From Cristatella mucedo (taxonomy: Eukaryota > Bryozoa > Phylactolaemata > Cristatellidae), in NCBI GenBank assembly GCA_009760855.2, contig WPIO01000043.1, positions 744,001-808,000 of the forward strand: a DNA stretch of 64,000 nucleotides, in the 5' to 3' direction. A model generated the notes under the pieces. It saw only the letters and a list, made by a program, of their open reading frames with translations. It made no database searches and was not told the DNA's origin. Within the stretch, counting starts at the first letter, position 1; each line of letters opens with the position of its first letter. This document shows positions 11,145 through 23,375 of this stretch, piece by piece. Position numbers and translations under genes: made by a program.

Positions 11145-14100
11145 GTGAGTGAATGAGAGACGGCGGCGCGAACGCTTTCCCGGGCTTTTGCTAGTCACCA
11201 CCGATGTCCTAGGCGCGATTCCGCGGCCGCCAGCGGCGCCATCCGTCCGCGCACCGTGCGCGGGCGTCGATAGCGAAACCGCCGACGCTACCGTCATGCC
11301 GCGCGCCCGCCGCCATTGGCGCCCGCGGCCCAGCGGGCCAGCCGCTCCGGTTGGCTAGCGGCTCAGCGGGCAGGCGCAGCGCGTTCGGCCGGCGCTTAGT
11401 AGAGCTGCAGCGGTGGCAGCAGCGAGGCAGCGACCGGTGCGGCATGGCGCGGCCGCCCGCCGTGCGGCAGACAGCAGTCGCATCGCTGCGCCGCCGCCGC
11501 CGCTCCCAGGTCAGGACTCGGGCTATGGCGTACCGCCTCCAACCAAGTTCGAACCATTGCCGTATCCCGGCGGCGGTGCGTACCAGCCGCCGCCTTCGAC
11601 TGCTTACGGATACGCGCCGCCACCTGCTCAGGTGGTGGCGCCGCCGCCTCCGACTGTAAACGTCAGTAACATAACGGTCGGAATGCCGGGACCGACCGTC
11701 GTCGTGGCTGGAGGCAGTGCAGGTGGCTGTCCTCAGTGTCACGTAAGGACCTGCCGAAAGCTGCCGAAGCTGGTGCTCTGCAACTCGAAATTTCGCGCTA
11801 CGTGCTTTGCATTTCGCCGCCGCCTTAAGCGATCGGACTAGCTAAGGTGCAGCCGAAGAAAGCTCTCAGCCCTGCTTAGAGGTCGACCCTGCTAAGAGGT
11901 CGGCCCTAGCAAAAGTCGAAGTCAAACCTGCTCATTTACACAGTGATCATAATACACTTGTAGCATAGCGCCATCAGAACTAAATCCCTTTCGAAAGTAC
12001 TTTGATGTTTCTCCTTCCAGCATCTTCCATCAGCTTGCGAAGGTATTCTGCATAACTGAAATCATTTGCTATTTTGCCTGCAAAAGAACACGACAGGATA
12101 GATAAAGAGTGCGATCAGTCTGCCGCAAGACATGTGCTTATCTTCGTAGGCGAAGCCAGGACTGGAGTGCCTGGGTGGCACCGGGGTCTAGGTGGGGGAG
12201 CTCCTCTATAAAGGGGGGTCTAGGTGAGGGGCGTCCCCCCCAGCACCTGCAAGGGTGCAGCCTAGCCAAGAGCCACCACTGCCGGCCGCCCGACCAGGTG
12301 TCAGACTATTACTATCCCACCTACCAGCATCTGCCACCCCTGGCCTTGCCTCTGCTTTTCTTCCCTGCAGTCCGTGCAAGTGAGTTAATAGTAATAGTAA
12401 AAAAATATTTCTAAAGTGCCGAAACAAGAGTAGGAAGTTTTTTAGGCACGGCAAATGCTGGAGAAGAAGCTCATCAGTCGATTAGTTATATCGTGTACAA
12501 GTTGTGTGCACATGAGCACATTTTGAAGAATCGACAGACTAGCAAGAGGAAATGCTGTGATTTGTGGCTTCTCTTTTAACAATGTCTCACCAGGGAAAGG
12601 TCCTGGCAAGAAAGGACATGGACAGGGCTTGTGACCATTAAGCAGCAACTGAGAAACTGAATGCTTGCCTTGCCGATATTCGATCCTGGATGTCGGAAAA
12701 CTTCCTGAAATTAAATTATGATAAAACCGAACTGCTGCTGATAGGACACCCTAAGCGTGTGGCTGGATTAAAAAACTTTGCTCTTCTAATGGGTGATGCT
12801 ATTGTGCGACCATCACCACGTGCTCGAAATTAAGGTGTCGTTTTCGACAGCTGCCTCGATTTCAAAAGCCTTCATTCAGAATTCTGCTTCTACAGCTAGC
12901 CAGCACATCCGATCCCCTATCCAAGATTAGGAGCTGTCTCCCACAGTGGCTTGTAAAAAATGTAACTAGCTCTTTAGTTCTGTCTCGGCTTGATTATTGT
13001 AATTCCCTTTTGGCTGGGCTGCCAAAGAAAGCTATTATGCCACTGCAGTGGACTATGAACAGGGCTGCAAGGCTAGTCGTCAAGTCCCAGAGGTTTGAGC
13101 ACGTGTCACCTTTGCTGGAAGAGCTAGGATGGTTGCCGGTTGAGCAAAGGATACAGAGCAAAGTTCTTACGCTGACCCACAAGGCCAGCCACGGCTTGGC
13201 TCCTTCGTACCTAGCTGAACTGCTGCATCAGTTTCAGCCTGTTCGCGCTCTCAGGTCCTGTGTGGACAATAAATTAGCTGTTCCATTCCTCTGCTTAAAG
13301 ACGTTGGCGATAGAAGCTTTAGCTCTGCAGGTCCTAGACTGTGGAACTTTCTTCCACAATTCTTACGCAACGACATCTACTCTCATACTGCCGGCTATGG
13401 CACATCCTTTCAGCGGTCCTGAGCTGCTACTTCTTAGCTACTCACTACCTCAACTGCTCTCCCGACTCTGCTATGCTTCCCACTTTCTCTCTGTGTTGCG
13501 TGAGACGAAGTCTGTCGGCTACCGAATGCGTACCGAAAGCCGCTTAGGCTGTGAGTGGGCTATACGAAACTCTCCTGCGTAACACCCACGTGGTCTTTAT
13601 GACTTTGTGGAGTTACAGAGATACATTACATATCGACTTCCGGGTTTTGTTACTAGCTTTTAGGGCCCTTCATTCTCTTTCTCCGGTCTACCTATTTCAG
13701 CAATACTTCCTACTAGGAAAAACAAATACCGGCTGGCTCATTCGACGAAAGTTGGTGAGCTGTGCACTTAAATAATCTCAAATGCTTCGGAGGCCTGGCC
13801 TTTTTGAGTTCGTGTACTCCCAAAGCCTGTAATTCACTCTTGGCTGACGTCACGACGTTCCTTAACTTATAATAATAATAATAATAATATTGCACTTGAT
13901 AAAGCGCCCTCAGAGAACTTAATCTCTTTCTAGGCGCTTTACATTTGCTGCAAAGTGATACGCAATAGAATAGTAAGTAAAATCATGCTTGAAAAACAAA
14001 CAAAATGAATAACATGGTTAGGGGTTACATGCACTGGGTCAGCATGCAAATGTGGTTAGTGGCAGCATGAACAGTGTCAGCACGCATAAGCACATCGAGG

Positions 14101-17100
14101 ACGAATCACAAGGGCCCACTAAATGCTGTCCTAAATAGGTATGTTTTTAAGTTTCTTTTAAATGTGGTCAGGTCAGGGGATGTTCTGATGCAGGTCGGGA
14201 GGGAGTTCCAGGCTGTGGGAGCATACGAACTAAATGCACGGTCTCCAAAGGATTTAAGGTTTGTACGAGGTATTTCTAGACTGTTGGATTCCGAAAAGCG
14301 AGTGGTACGATGCTTTGCCTGATGGGGTAGTATCTCTGAAAGATAGGCTGGAGCCATAGAATGAGAGACCTAAAAGTGAGCGACAAAACCTTGAAGTCAA
14401 TCCGTTGCTTGACTGGTAACCAGTGCAGGTCGGCGAGAAGTGGAGTAATGTGCAACTGCGACGCTCACGGCAGACAAGCCTAGCTGCAGAGTTTTGCACC
14501 AGCTGCAATCGCCTGATCGCACATGCTGGTAGGCCAGTAAGCAGTGAGTTGCAGAAGTCGAGACGAGATGTCACGAATGCATGGACCAACTTGGACGTGG
14601 TATCCTTATCTAAACAAGCCCTAATTTTAGCAATGTTATGAAGCTGAAAATAGGCTGATTTGACTGTGGAGCTGATGTGGTCGTCTAACGAGAGGTCGCT
14701 TTGGAATATGACACCTAGATTTCGAGCTGATGCAACTGGAGATATGCTGGCAGAGCCAATTTTGAAAGTCAGCCTTTCCAATTTCTGAATAACACTAGGT
14801 TTGCCCATAACTAGTAAGTTAGTTTTATCATCGTTTAGTTTTAGAAAATTTGCTGCCATCCATGATCGGATGTCATCAATGCATGCAGCAAGTGAGTTGA
14901 GAGAATTTGAGGTGCTCGAAGGCTGGGAGGGATCAAAGCAAAGGTACAACTGAGTGTCATCCGCATAGAAGTGAAAGCCTAGATTGTGCTTGGCAATCAC
15001 ATCAGCGAGAGGGAGAGTATAGACGGTGAAAAGGACCGGACCTGTCAGAGCCCTGAGGTACTCCATATTTAGAGGTACTTCAGATGATCCCAACATCAAC
15101 ACTCTGGAGTCTCCCACTGAGATAGGACCTGAACCACTGCAGAGCAGTGCCAGTGATGCCCAGGCGAGATGAGAGGCGCTCTAGAAGTACTTTGTGATCG
15201 ATGGTATCAAAAGCTGCCGAAAGATCGAGCAAAACAAGAAGAGACACTCTACCCATGTCTGCATTCCTAAGTAGGTCGTTGTATACCCGAAGCAATGCTG
15301 ACTCTGTGGAGTGATTAGCTCTAAAGCCAGACTGGAACTTACTAGCAAGGTGTGAGGTTTCGATATACGAGTTCAGCTGGTCTGCCGCGACCCGTTCCAG
15401 TGTCTTTGATAGGAATGGTAGAAGGGAGACTGGGCGGTAGTTGCTTAAGTTCTCTTGGTCTAGTGTAGCTTTCTTGAGAAGTGGCCTGACTACAGCTTTT
15501 TTGAAAGGTGCTGGGACCTGACCTGAGGCTAATGACATATTAATGATGTTGGTTATGCATGGCAGCAGCAGATCAATGCAACGTAGGAGCAGGACAGTGG
15601 GAATAGGGTCCAGTGGACTTGTTGTCTATGACAGCTGGCTGCTTGGCTGCCACTCACTTGTGCTCCTCTATGCCTACCCCTACCGGCGCTATGAGAGCCC
15701 ACGAACCGGCAGGCTACATTCCAGCAGCAGCTTCCTGATCCTGCAAAAAATAAGCTGCCGTTTTTTTGTGGGAGGAGCCTGATCACCTGCCGGAAGCTGA
15801 CTGGTACAGGTCCCAGAGAACTGGGTCGGGTCGAAGGCCATTTTGCAGTGACTTGTTAGTTCGAGTCAACTGCCACCACCACCACCACCACTAGGCCTGC
15901 CACAGAAGCCAGGTGGCTAACTGGGATCTCCAAGGCATCAAAGCCCGGTCCAAGTGCTTATTTTGTGCCTGAACATGCTCAAGCCTAGCAACTATTGGCA
16001 GTTGCTCAAAGAAAGATGGCTGACCGTTCGGGCTAACTCACTGCTTGCTGGCCTACCTGCATGTGCAATCAGGTGATTACAGCTGGTGCAAAACTCCGCA
16101 GCTAGGGTTGTCTGTCGTGAGTGTCACAGTTGCCACATCACACCACTTCTCGCCGACATGCACTGGCTACCGGTCAGGCAACGGATCGACTTCAAGGTTT
16201 TATTGCTCACTTTTAGGTCATTTTATTCTTTGGCTCCAGCTTATCTCTCAGATCTACTCCCCCACCAGGCCAAGCATCGTACCACCTGCTTTTTGGAATC
16301 CAACAGTTTACCAATACCTCGTACAAACCTCAAATCCTTTGGAGATCGTGCATTTAGTTTGTGTGCTCCCAAAGCCTGGAACTAACTCACAACTTGTGTC
16401 AGAACATCCCCTGACTTGACCACATTTAAAAAGAAATTAAAAACACCTATTTAGGACAGCATTTAGTGGGTCCCTGTGATTCGTCCTTCATGTGCTTATG
16501 TGTGCTGACATGTGTGTTGTTGTGCATGTGTGTGTTGTTGTCTATGCATGTTGCCACTAACCACACTTGCATGCTGACCCTGTGCATGCCACCCCTAACC
16601 ATGTTATTCATGTTTATCAAGCATGATATTACTCACCATTCAATCGCGTTTCCCTTTGCAGCAAATGTAAAGCGCCTACAAAGAGATTTGAGTTCTCTGA
16701 GGGCACTTTGTCAAGTGCATTATTATTATTATTATTGTTATTATTATGGTCGCAGTCACCGGCCTCCGAATCTGTGTCGAAGGCTCACTGTGCTGCCCGG
16801 TTCACCCATCGTGACCTGGAGCAGCCACTGTGGCCTGAAGCAGCCATCGATCCGAATGTCCAAGCCTCCGAGCCTGCAACTAGCCTGCTTCCGGGTTGTG
16901 CTTTGAGGCCTCTGGACTGGGCTTCATTGACAGGCTGCACTCTAGCTCCCCAGCATCGCTGCGAACTACTAAGGTTTCGCGGTATTTGGATGGCTGCTCT
17001 TAGGTGGTGATAGCCGTGAAGGCTACACAAAAGAGTCTGTTGAATCAGCTGGTGTTTATTATTTGCCGTTGAGCTTGTGCAAGTGGAGCAGTCGTGTCCT

Positions 17101-17859
17101 AGCAAGGTATGCTGCCATACTTCTGCACGCTGACGACTGCTGTGTGAGCTCAAGTGATCGACTAACTCGGTGGATCGATCGGTGGCATCTGGCATTCGGT
17201 AGCTGTGGCCCCCCCACCCACCCCAGAGGGGCCACCCCTCTTAGTCATTAAAGCAGAGCAATCGAGGCTGGTGCCAGCAGCAGCTCTGCTCGGGCCGGCG
17301 ATCCGACCGACCGTCGGACCCTCTGCCCGGCAGCTCGCTAGTAGCTCGTTCTCCTGCGGCAGGGCAGGCTGCCCGTGGCTGCCTCGTGGCTGGCTCCCCG
17401 AGATCCCGTGAGTGTTGGCCGCTCAGTCTGCTGGCTGTCTGGCCTCGTAGCCTCGCGGGCTCCTCCAGCGCTGCTGCTGCCCACTCGCCTGCCTACATGT
17501 TGTAGCCGAGCTCCTCACCGGGCTACAGGCCGGCTAAGCAGTCTCAGCTGACCACCGGCGCCTCCACTCTGCCCTCTACCCCCCCCCCCCCCCCCCAGAA
17601 TCCCGGTGCATGTAGTCACGGCAGAGGCAGCCTCGTGGCAAGCTCTCCTGCACACCTACCCTATGCCAGTTGTGGTCACATCCCCCCATGAGGCAGTGCT
17701 GTGACGTTGGTGCGTCGGCGTTTGTAGGGCCGTCGTTTCGTGACACGTTTCGGATGCTGCGCCATCTTTCTCGCCATCATCTTCTTCCCGATCGGCATCC
17801 TGTGCTGCATCTGCATGCGAGGAAGGAAGTGCGCCGACTGCGGGATGGTGCTCAGCTAA
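11117..17859 (+). CDS. BRI3-like: BRI3-family membrane protein, gene 1 (three coding exons)
   Basis: The gene is assembled by eye from exons 11,117-11,144, 11,510-11,742 and 17,728-17,859, giving 130 codons plus stop. All introns are GT-AG (gtgagt/cccag, gtaagg/tgtag). The protein has a Pro/Tyr-rich N-terminus with a PPPPY (PPxY-type) motif, a CPQC pair just before the second intron, then one hydrophobic segment starting [20 protein letters not shown], a basic stretch and a C-terminal CADC pair. This layout (Pro-rich N-terminus, CxxC, membrane segment, CxxC) is that of brain protein I3 (DUF2367), whose members are about 125 residues and are reported on endolysosomal membranes. PPxY motifs usually bind WW domains. 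Gene 2 downstream is a tandem paralog with the same structure. Expression is inferred only. Confidence 0.85.
11510..11742 (+). CDS. BRI3-like: BRI3-like gene 1, coding exon 2
   Basis: The acceptor is 'ctcccag' ending at 11,509; the alternative 'tcag' at 11,514 would break the frame. It encodes the Pro/Tyr-rich region and ends at CPQCH, with donor gtaagg at 11,743 (phase 0). Confidence 0.85.
11743..12640. other. Intron 2 of BRI3-like gene 1, first part
   Basis: No gene or clear repeat is seen until the LINE at 12,640. A short 'cgccatcagaactaaatccc' near 11,970 resembles the LINE family 1 tail. Confidence 0.4.
12640..13640 (+). mobile_element. LINE family 2 (L2/CR1-group RT) copy with 3' end
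   Basis: The translation resembles the RT C-terminal part ('[15 protein letters not shown]', '[19 protein letters not shown]') but differs from family 1. It is broken by several stops. It runs into a 3' UTR ('cggctatggcacatcctttc') and a 'ttacat' tail near 13,625-13,635. This 3' UTR is the sequence repeated alone at 9.9, 23.0, 24.2, 30.2, 31.6 and 39.5 kb. Confidence 0.75.
13865..15625 (-). mobile_element. LINE family 1, longest RT-bearing copy (reversed)
   Basis: The reversed copy has its ATT tail at 13,868-13,889, 3' UTR to about 14,250, and RT in two main frames (14,254-15,117 and 15,080-15,538). Visible RT landmarks are [12 protein letters not shown], the catalytic-Asp block [13 protein letters not shown] and the active-site FYADDTQLY. 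The region between the two frames is scrambled, so the copy is dead. It is 5'-truncated near 15,620, with no endonuclease domain. The sequence fits the L2/CR1 group. Confidence 0.9.
15626..16020. other. Unrecognised intronic spacer with short (CCA)n
   Basis: I see no gene. A short CCA-repeat lies at about 15,873-15,892. Confidence 0.5.
16025..16750 (+). mobile_element. LINE family 1, 5'-truncated copy with tail
   Basis: It spans the RT C-terminus, the 3' UTR and the ATT tail (about 16,718-16,746), with frame breaks throughout. Confidence 0.85.
16995..17062 (+). mobile_element. SINE family 1, 3' fragment
   Basis: 'ggtggtgatagccgtgaagg' and 'tgttgaatcagctggt' match the body and tail of the SINE at 8,503-8,695; the tRNA-like head is missing. 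Confidence 0.6.
17063..17727. other. Intron 2 of BRI3-like gene 1, last part, with poly-C tract
   Basis: GC-rich intronic sequence with a C run at about 17,580-17,597; no other feature is seen before the acceptor of exon 3. Confidence 0.5.
17728..17859 (+). CDS. BRI3-like: BRI3-like gene 1, coding exon 3 (membrane segment)
   Basis: The acceptor is 'tttgtag'. It encodes 43 residues with the transmembrane stretch and the CADC pair, ending in TAA. It is exactly as long as exon 3 of gene 2 (132 bp). Confidence 0.9.
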   Translation, partial: GRRFVTRFGCCAIFLAIIFFPIGILCCICMRGRKCADCGMVLS

Positions 17860-18310
17860 GCAGAGCCGTGGCGACGGCAGCAGAAGCTCATGTCACCTTA
17901 GCTTGCCCGGGCAGGTCTCTGTCGCTGGGCTGTCGGACACGTGACCACACCTTACTGACCCTGGCTAGTTTCGTTTAGTTTAGTTTCGCTAATAGTCAGC
18001 ACTAGTAGTCAGCGGTGGGCCTGTGCCTGGAGTTTCGCAGCTTACTGGTGACGACTGCCGGCTGGCTGCCTGCCTGCCTGCCTGGGTAACATGTTTCATC
18101 CCATTGCCTTGCATTGCCTCGCTTTATAGCAAAGCTGCATGCTTTTTAGAAACTGTTTCATCAGTTGACGAATTTCTAACGGCTCCGTGCACAGGAACGG
18201 TGGCCACTGTCTGTCTGTCTAGCCTCTCCCGGTAATAAATTCTTAAGGCTTTCTAGAATGGCACGATTTGCTCTGGTTCTTGTTTCACAATAAAGCTTGC
18301 TGCTATATAT
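17860..18310 (+). terminator. 3' UTR and poly(A) signals of BRI3-like gene 1
   Basis: Two AATAAA hexamers at 18,234-18,239 and 18,289-18,294 lie 375-430 bp after the stop codon and probably define the transcript end. Confidence 0.65.
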
Positions 18311-18880
18311 ACTCCCTCATTGTTGCTGGACTAGACCGAACTTTGTGGCTTGAAGTGGACGCATATCAGGAAGTTCTGAAGGGGCTCTGTTTCCTTAGCT
18401 GGTGCAATTAATTCTTTTTGTCTTGATTGTATCAATGCTCGCATGTAATGATAATTGTCGTGATGCAGGATGCTAATTCCTACTGCCCTCCTTGGCACAC
18501 TAAAGTTCTTGCTTCATAGTAATCTCAGCATTATTTGTACCGGACTGTTGGCTTGCAGTCCAGGTTAGTTTCAGAAACACTGCCACTAACCATTGCTTCA
18601 AATGATAAGCATCTGCACCCAGAGCACTGACAGTCTGAATAAACTCAAGCTGAAATTCAGTCGGGTGCTTCATATCTGTATTACCCTTGAACCTATTGGT
18701 GGTTAGCACTACGCTGGAATTCGGTCAAGTTTAGCACAGCAATTCGCCATAGGTCTAAGTTAAGCTATTCCAGAAGTTGCCGACATTTAGGAATTATCGT
18801 CCTGATCTTATACTTTTGGTTGCTCGAGCAGCCAATTTTCATGCGGCCATTTGTTCAAACAGCACGCACATAGCATTCTA
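18311..18880. other. No recognisable feature
   Basis: Intergenic sequence downstream of BRI3-like gene 1, with no convincing ORF or repeat. Confidence 0.45.
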
Positions 18881-18889
18881 GATCGGCAG

Positions 18890-19530
18890 ACATGCTTCCG
18901 TGCAGTGCTTTCGGATACCGTATCAAGCAAAAAGACGGCACAGGATTCCTATTTTCGTGCTGACCCTGGCATGTCAGCCCTAACCATATTTACCTTATTG
19001 CCATTGACAATGCTTGCTACCATGAATGATTCGATCATGCTTCCTTAGCAGCAAATTATAATAATAATGCACTTGATAAAGCCCCCTCAGAGAACTCAAA
19101 TCTCTTTCTAGGCGTTATACATGTGCTGCAAATGGAAACGCTATTGAATAGTGAGTAATATCATGCTTGATAAACAACATGAATAACGTGGTTAGGGGTG
19201 ACATGCACAGGGTCAGCATGCAGTGTCAGCACACATGATCACAGGGATCCATTAAATGCTGTCATAAATAAGTGTTTTTAAGCTCTTTTTAAAGGTGGTC
19301 AAGTCAGGGGTGTTCTGACGCAAGTCGGGAGTTAGTTCCAGGCTTTGAGAGCATACGAACTAAATTCACGGTCTCCAAAGGATATGAGGTTTGTACAAGG
19401 TATTGGTAAACTGTTGGATTCCGAAAAGCGGTTGGTACGATGCTTGGCCTGTTGGGGGAGCAAATGTAAAAGGCCTAGAAAGAGATTAAGTTCTCTGAGG
19501 GTGCTATATATATATATATATATATATTAT
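18890..19530 (-). mobile_element. LINE family 1 3' ends in a back-to-back arrangement
   Basis: A degenerate + strand 3' UTR (18,950-19,055) runs into a reversed copy (19,056-19,460), followed by a short + strand tail (19,461-19,500) and a (TA)n run at 19,505-19,527. The main reversed copy reaches into the RT C-terminus. Confidence 0.75.
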
Positions 19531-19774
19531 CATTAGTATAAGGGTCCTCAGCAATTACCTAATGCCCCTGGCGCCAAATGGAGCTGCGAAGTGGCTCTTC
19601 CAATTTGCCTTTAACCTGATTGGCTGTGGCTTCTGGCCCAATTACCAATGCAGTGTGTACTGAGGGCACTCGTAGCTGAGCAGGACTAGAAGCATGTGGC
19701 AAACCTGCTGTCGGCTAGTCCAGTAGTAGTCGCGAGAGTCCTGTAGCCGATTGTGACCGGGTTTACTTCTCAGT

Positions 19775-19950
19775 GTAGATGGTGAGCCATGATGGCCCAC
19801 TAGGTAAGGCAGTTGCTTTTCACGACCGCTGTTCCGTTTGAATCCTCCGGTCGGTGAATCTATATCGCTGCAAGCGGTGGTGATAGTCGTTAAGGCTCTA
19901 CTGTCGCTATACAAAAGAGGCTGTTAAATCAGCTAGTATTTCAGCTGCTG
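19775..19950 (+). mobile_element. tRNA-derived SINE (family 1)
   Basis: It matches the 8.5-kb copy from 'ggtgagccatgatggcccac' to 'ggctgttaaatcagctagta'. The B-box is decayed ('gtttgaatcctcc'). Confidence 0.75.
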
Positions 19951-19977
19951 GGTACCAACGTGCTTCTACAGCTACTT

Positions 19978-20215
19978 ATAATAATAATAATAATGTATTT
20001 GTATAGTGCCATCAGAGAACCGAGTCTCTTTCTAGGCTACTTACGGATGCTGTATAGAAAGCATTACAGAATGATAGATGTTGACATCCGAAAGCAGCAG
20101 GCATAGTGTAAGCAGGTTCATGCATACGAAGGACGAGTCGATGAGACCCACCAAATGTTGTAATAAGCAAGTGCGTTTTAAGGTTAGTCTCGGCTGGTTT
20201 AGCTAGCGACGTAGC
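19978..20215 (-). mobile_element. Diverged LINE family 1 3' end (reversed)
   Basis: It starts with an AAT tail (19,978-19,994), then 'gtatagtgccatcagagaac' and weaker similarity to about 20,200. Confidence 0.6.
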
Positions 20216-21190
20216 GAATGCCAGACCTTAGCCGGTGCGAGATGAATACTGGTGGAGCTGGCAGTTAGAAGCGCGGATAGAGTCCTAGTCATTGCAGCGA
20301 CGAACGCTCAGGAATGCCGACGGTAGCAGAGCAGGGCAGCAATCGATAGCGCATCGCCTTAATATATATCAAGTCCGAGTCGTGAACGCAGAGCAGTCTA
20401 TTCAACAGCCACAGAGGTTATGCGTGCATACAGCAACAGCCGCAGCATACAACCCACAATTTGGAACCCCAAGGTAACCCAGCGATCGTTTGAAACGAGT
20501 GTTTATGATGTCTTAACCGTTACTGAAGACTCATTCGATTCCTCGTTGGTCCTAATTAAGGAACCACTAATAATCGGACGCATTGTCATAGTCTGATCTG
20601 CTAGGCAGGCGTACGCTCGTCTTAGCTGAGCTAGAGCAATCCACAAACTAAACGTGCTGTCAGTAGCCGGACCTTCCCAAAATAATTTTTGTCGAATTAA
20701 GCCAGTTGCTAAATTGCAAAAAGTCGCGTAGCTCTGCCAATCTACAGCAGTCAATGGAGACACTCTCGAGACCACCGCACCTGCGACTTGGAAATTCGCT
20801 GCTGGCGAGACCAGCGAGAAGCCGTCGGTACTCACCATCCGAGCTAGAGCTACCGGCCGGATCTTCCGGTTGAGACTGACTGCTCCATGGAGGCAGGCAT
20901 TTGCGCTGAGCATCGCGTCCTCGAATGGCAGCAGCTCCAGCCTCGAGCGCTCGTGGGCGATCCAACCAGCGGGGGGGGGGGAGGCGTGGAGGCGTGGAGG
21001 CGCAGGCGACGGGCCGTATGGCGTTCGTGCTGCTCGAAGTCCGCGATAGCGGAGATTTATCTTGGTCGGCGCGGCCACTTATCGCTCAGAGTTGACTCAG
21101 CAGCGACGTGCTATGGCGGCGGTCGCACCCTGTGCGAATCGGCGACTATCGCTTGCACAGCTGCTCGTCGCGTTCGCTGTGGGTGCTGCG
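20216..21190. other. Unrecognised, CpG-rich toward the right
   Basis: A 191-codon open frame lies on the minus strand (20,503-21,078), but I recognise no domain, and its GC-rich half is open in several frames. A G10 run lies at 20,972-20,981. Confidence 0.3.
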
Positions 21191-21660
21191 GGCCCTGTCC
21201 GACCCTGTCTCTCGCCTGCCCTCTCTTTCCTTCTCTATCCCTAACTCTCTGTCACTCCCTCTCCGTGTCTCCCCGATCTCATTTCTCTCGTTTCTCACTT
21301 ACTCATGCTTCTCTGTCTTTCACTTTCCCACTGTCAACCTTTTTCTTAGTATTTCCTTCTCTGTTCTCTCTCCATCCAGCGCTTTCCCCTGTCTCCAAAT
21401 CTTAATCATAGCGATGTATCAGTGCACTGTCTTTTTCGGTCTCTCGCTCTTAAAATGTATGCCTCCATTTCTTCCTGTGCCTCTCACTTTCCCACATTGT
21501 TCCGCTTTCTCTCTGGCAATTTTCTTTTCCTGCCTCTCTTTCTGTTCATTTCGCCCTGTTTCTCCATTCTTTACTCTCTTGGTCCCCTCTCTCTTCCCTC
21601 TCCCCTCTCTCTGTCTCTCTCCTCCCCTCTCTCTCTCTCTCCTCTCTCTGTCTCTCTCTG

Positions 21661-21691
<31 letters not shown>

Positions 21692-21715
21692 CTCCTTCTC
21701 TGTTGCCTTAACAAA
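21190..21715. repeat. Pyrimidine-rich low-complexity tract with (CT)n
   Basis: The + strand is almost wholly C/T from about 21,200, becoming (CT)n and 'ctctctgt' repeats at 21,590-21,690. Open frames across it are compositional. Confidence 0.85.
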
Positions 21716-22980
21716 AGGCCGGTGCAGCGGTGGCTGCTGGCAGCGACAGCGGCGCGTGCAGACGCCGGTGGAAAGAGAAAGCAGCATTCCTGCTGCGCAG
21801 CTACTTGGTAATTGGCGCCATTGGCGGGCCGTCGGGATTCGTCCCAGGCCCGCCGAATCGCACCTAAAATATCCGAGTCGTAGCGATGGCATGAACGTGC
21901 GACGCATGCTAAACCGCCAAGTTCGGTCGCGACGCGCCGCGTCGCGACCGCGATCGTCGGTCCACGAGTCCCTGGGAGCGGGGCGTGCGTCGGCTGCTCG
22001 GCCGAGTGCCACCGCTGCCGCCTACGGCTGAGCTAAGGCCCAGCCTCTTCATGAAATGCGCCGGCGCCGCCACCGAACGGCGCACGCGTCGACTGCCGGG
22101 TCGTCCCACCTCTCTCTGCAGGCTCCGCCTTTCTCGTCGTAGGGATTCTGCGTCAACACGTTTGGCCCGCTGAATGAGGCCGCGGCGACGCCGTCGCTAC
22201 GTGCTCAACCCTAATGAACGGCCGAGTCCCTGCGGTGCCCGCCCTGTCGCTCGCTCCGACGGCTCCTAGTCCGGCGGCTGAGCCCCAGCTCGAACAGACC
22301 TCGGAGACCTCTAGAACGCGTCGAGCTCGGCCGCGCGCGCTATTTCGGCCGCCTGGCGTATTTTCCTGACTGGACAGAATTTAGAGCGAAACCAAACCGC
22401 GCTCAGTGCATGCGACTCGTCCGCGTGAAGTCGCTTTATGTGCTGGTGCACGAAACGCATTTTTTTGCGTATCTTTCCGTGCGTGTCCTCCGCGTGCGCT
22501 CGCGCGGCTGTTAAAATTGCGGCGTTATCTTTTGTCTTGATTGAGATGTCTTGACATCCACTGACTTGATGACTTTTAAAACGAAGCTAAAAGTGCCCCT
22601 GTTCCGCGCAGCATTTGCTGTCTCCGCGCGAAAGTTCGCTATGGATGCTGACGCTGCTGTCAATGTCGGAGCCAAGATTTTTCTCTAGGGGCCAAAGCCG
22701 TCGAAATTTATATGTACGGTGCAAGGCCCCCTAGATTTTCAAGTCGGCTGGGGACAGACCTGCAATTGGCTGAAAACCTCAGTGCAAAATCGTAGTATTT
22801 ATTCGACCCGAACTTGGGTGGTTGCTCATTGAGTGGAATTAAAGTATAACTTTATTGTCGTTGACGGTTGCGGAGCGAAAGAGTAGGGGGCGGGGCCCGC
22901 TCGCTGTCCCGCTTACGGGGGGGGGGGTTAGTAAGCAAATGCCACCCCGGCTCCTCTACTGCATGCTATTACAAACCGAT
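21716..22980. other. CpG-rich intergenic block, no gene identified
   Basis: Positions 21,720-22,520 are GC- and CpG-rich. A short LINE-like piece lies at 22,560-22,625 and a G run at about 22,917-22,927. No exon can be supported. Confidence 0.35.
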
Positions 22981-22984
22981 TTGA

Positions 22985-23262
22985 AATGCAATGTAATGTA
23001 ATGTATCTCCGTCAGAAACTCCACAAAGTCATAAAGACCATGTGGGTCTTACGCAGGAGAGTTTTGTATAGCGCACTCACAGCCTAAGCGGCTTTCGGTA
23101 CGCATTCGGTAGCCAACAGACTTCGTCTCACGCAACAAAGAGAAAGTGGGAAGCATAGCAGAGTCAGGAGAGCAGTTGAGGTAGTGAGTAGCATAGAAGT
23201 AGCAGTTCAGGACCACTGAAAAAGATGTGCCATAGTCGGCAGTTGGAGAGTAGATGTCATTG
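22985..23262 (-). mobile_element. LINE family 2 3' end (reversed)
   Basis: A nearly full match to the 9,869-10,150 copy, starting with the 'aatgtaatgtaatgtatctc' tail and ending 'ttggagagtagatgtc'. The high similarity of the two copies suggests recent spread. Confidence 0.85.
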
Positions 23263-23375
23263 CGTAATGCTTCCCTTCTAGCAAACGTAAAGTGCCTAGA
23301 TGGAGATTTAGTTCTCGGAGGGCGCAGTGCAAATGAACCATCATTATCGTTGTTACATTATTATTATTAAAATAA
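23263..23375 (+). mobile_element. LINE family 1 tail
   Basis: The 3' terminal 'gcaaacgtaaagtgcctaga' is followed by an ATT-repeat tail (about 23,355-23,371). Confidence 0.65.

Noticed and set aside
20503-21078. 191-codon open frame on the minus strand
   Set aside because: No recognisable domain, half of it lies in a CpG-rich zone open in several frames, and no splice or promoter support.
22005-22030. Sequence resembling the first exon of the BRI3-like genes ('ccgctgccgcctacggctga')
   Set aside because: No ATG in place and no GT donor; probably chance in CpG-rich sequence.
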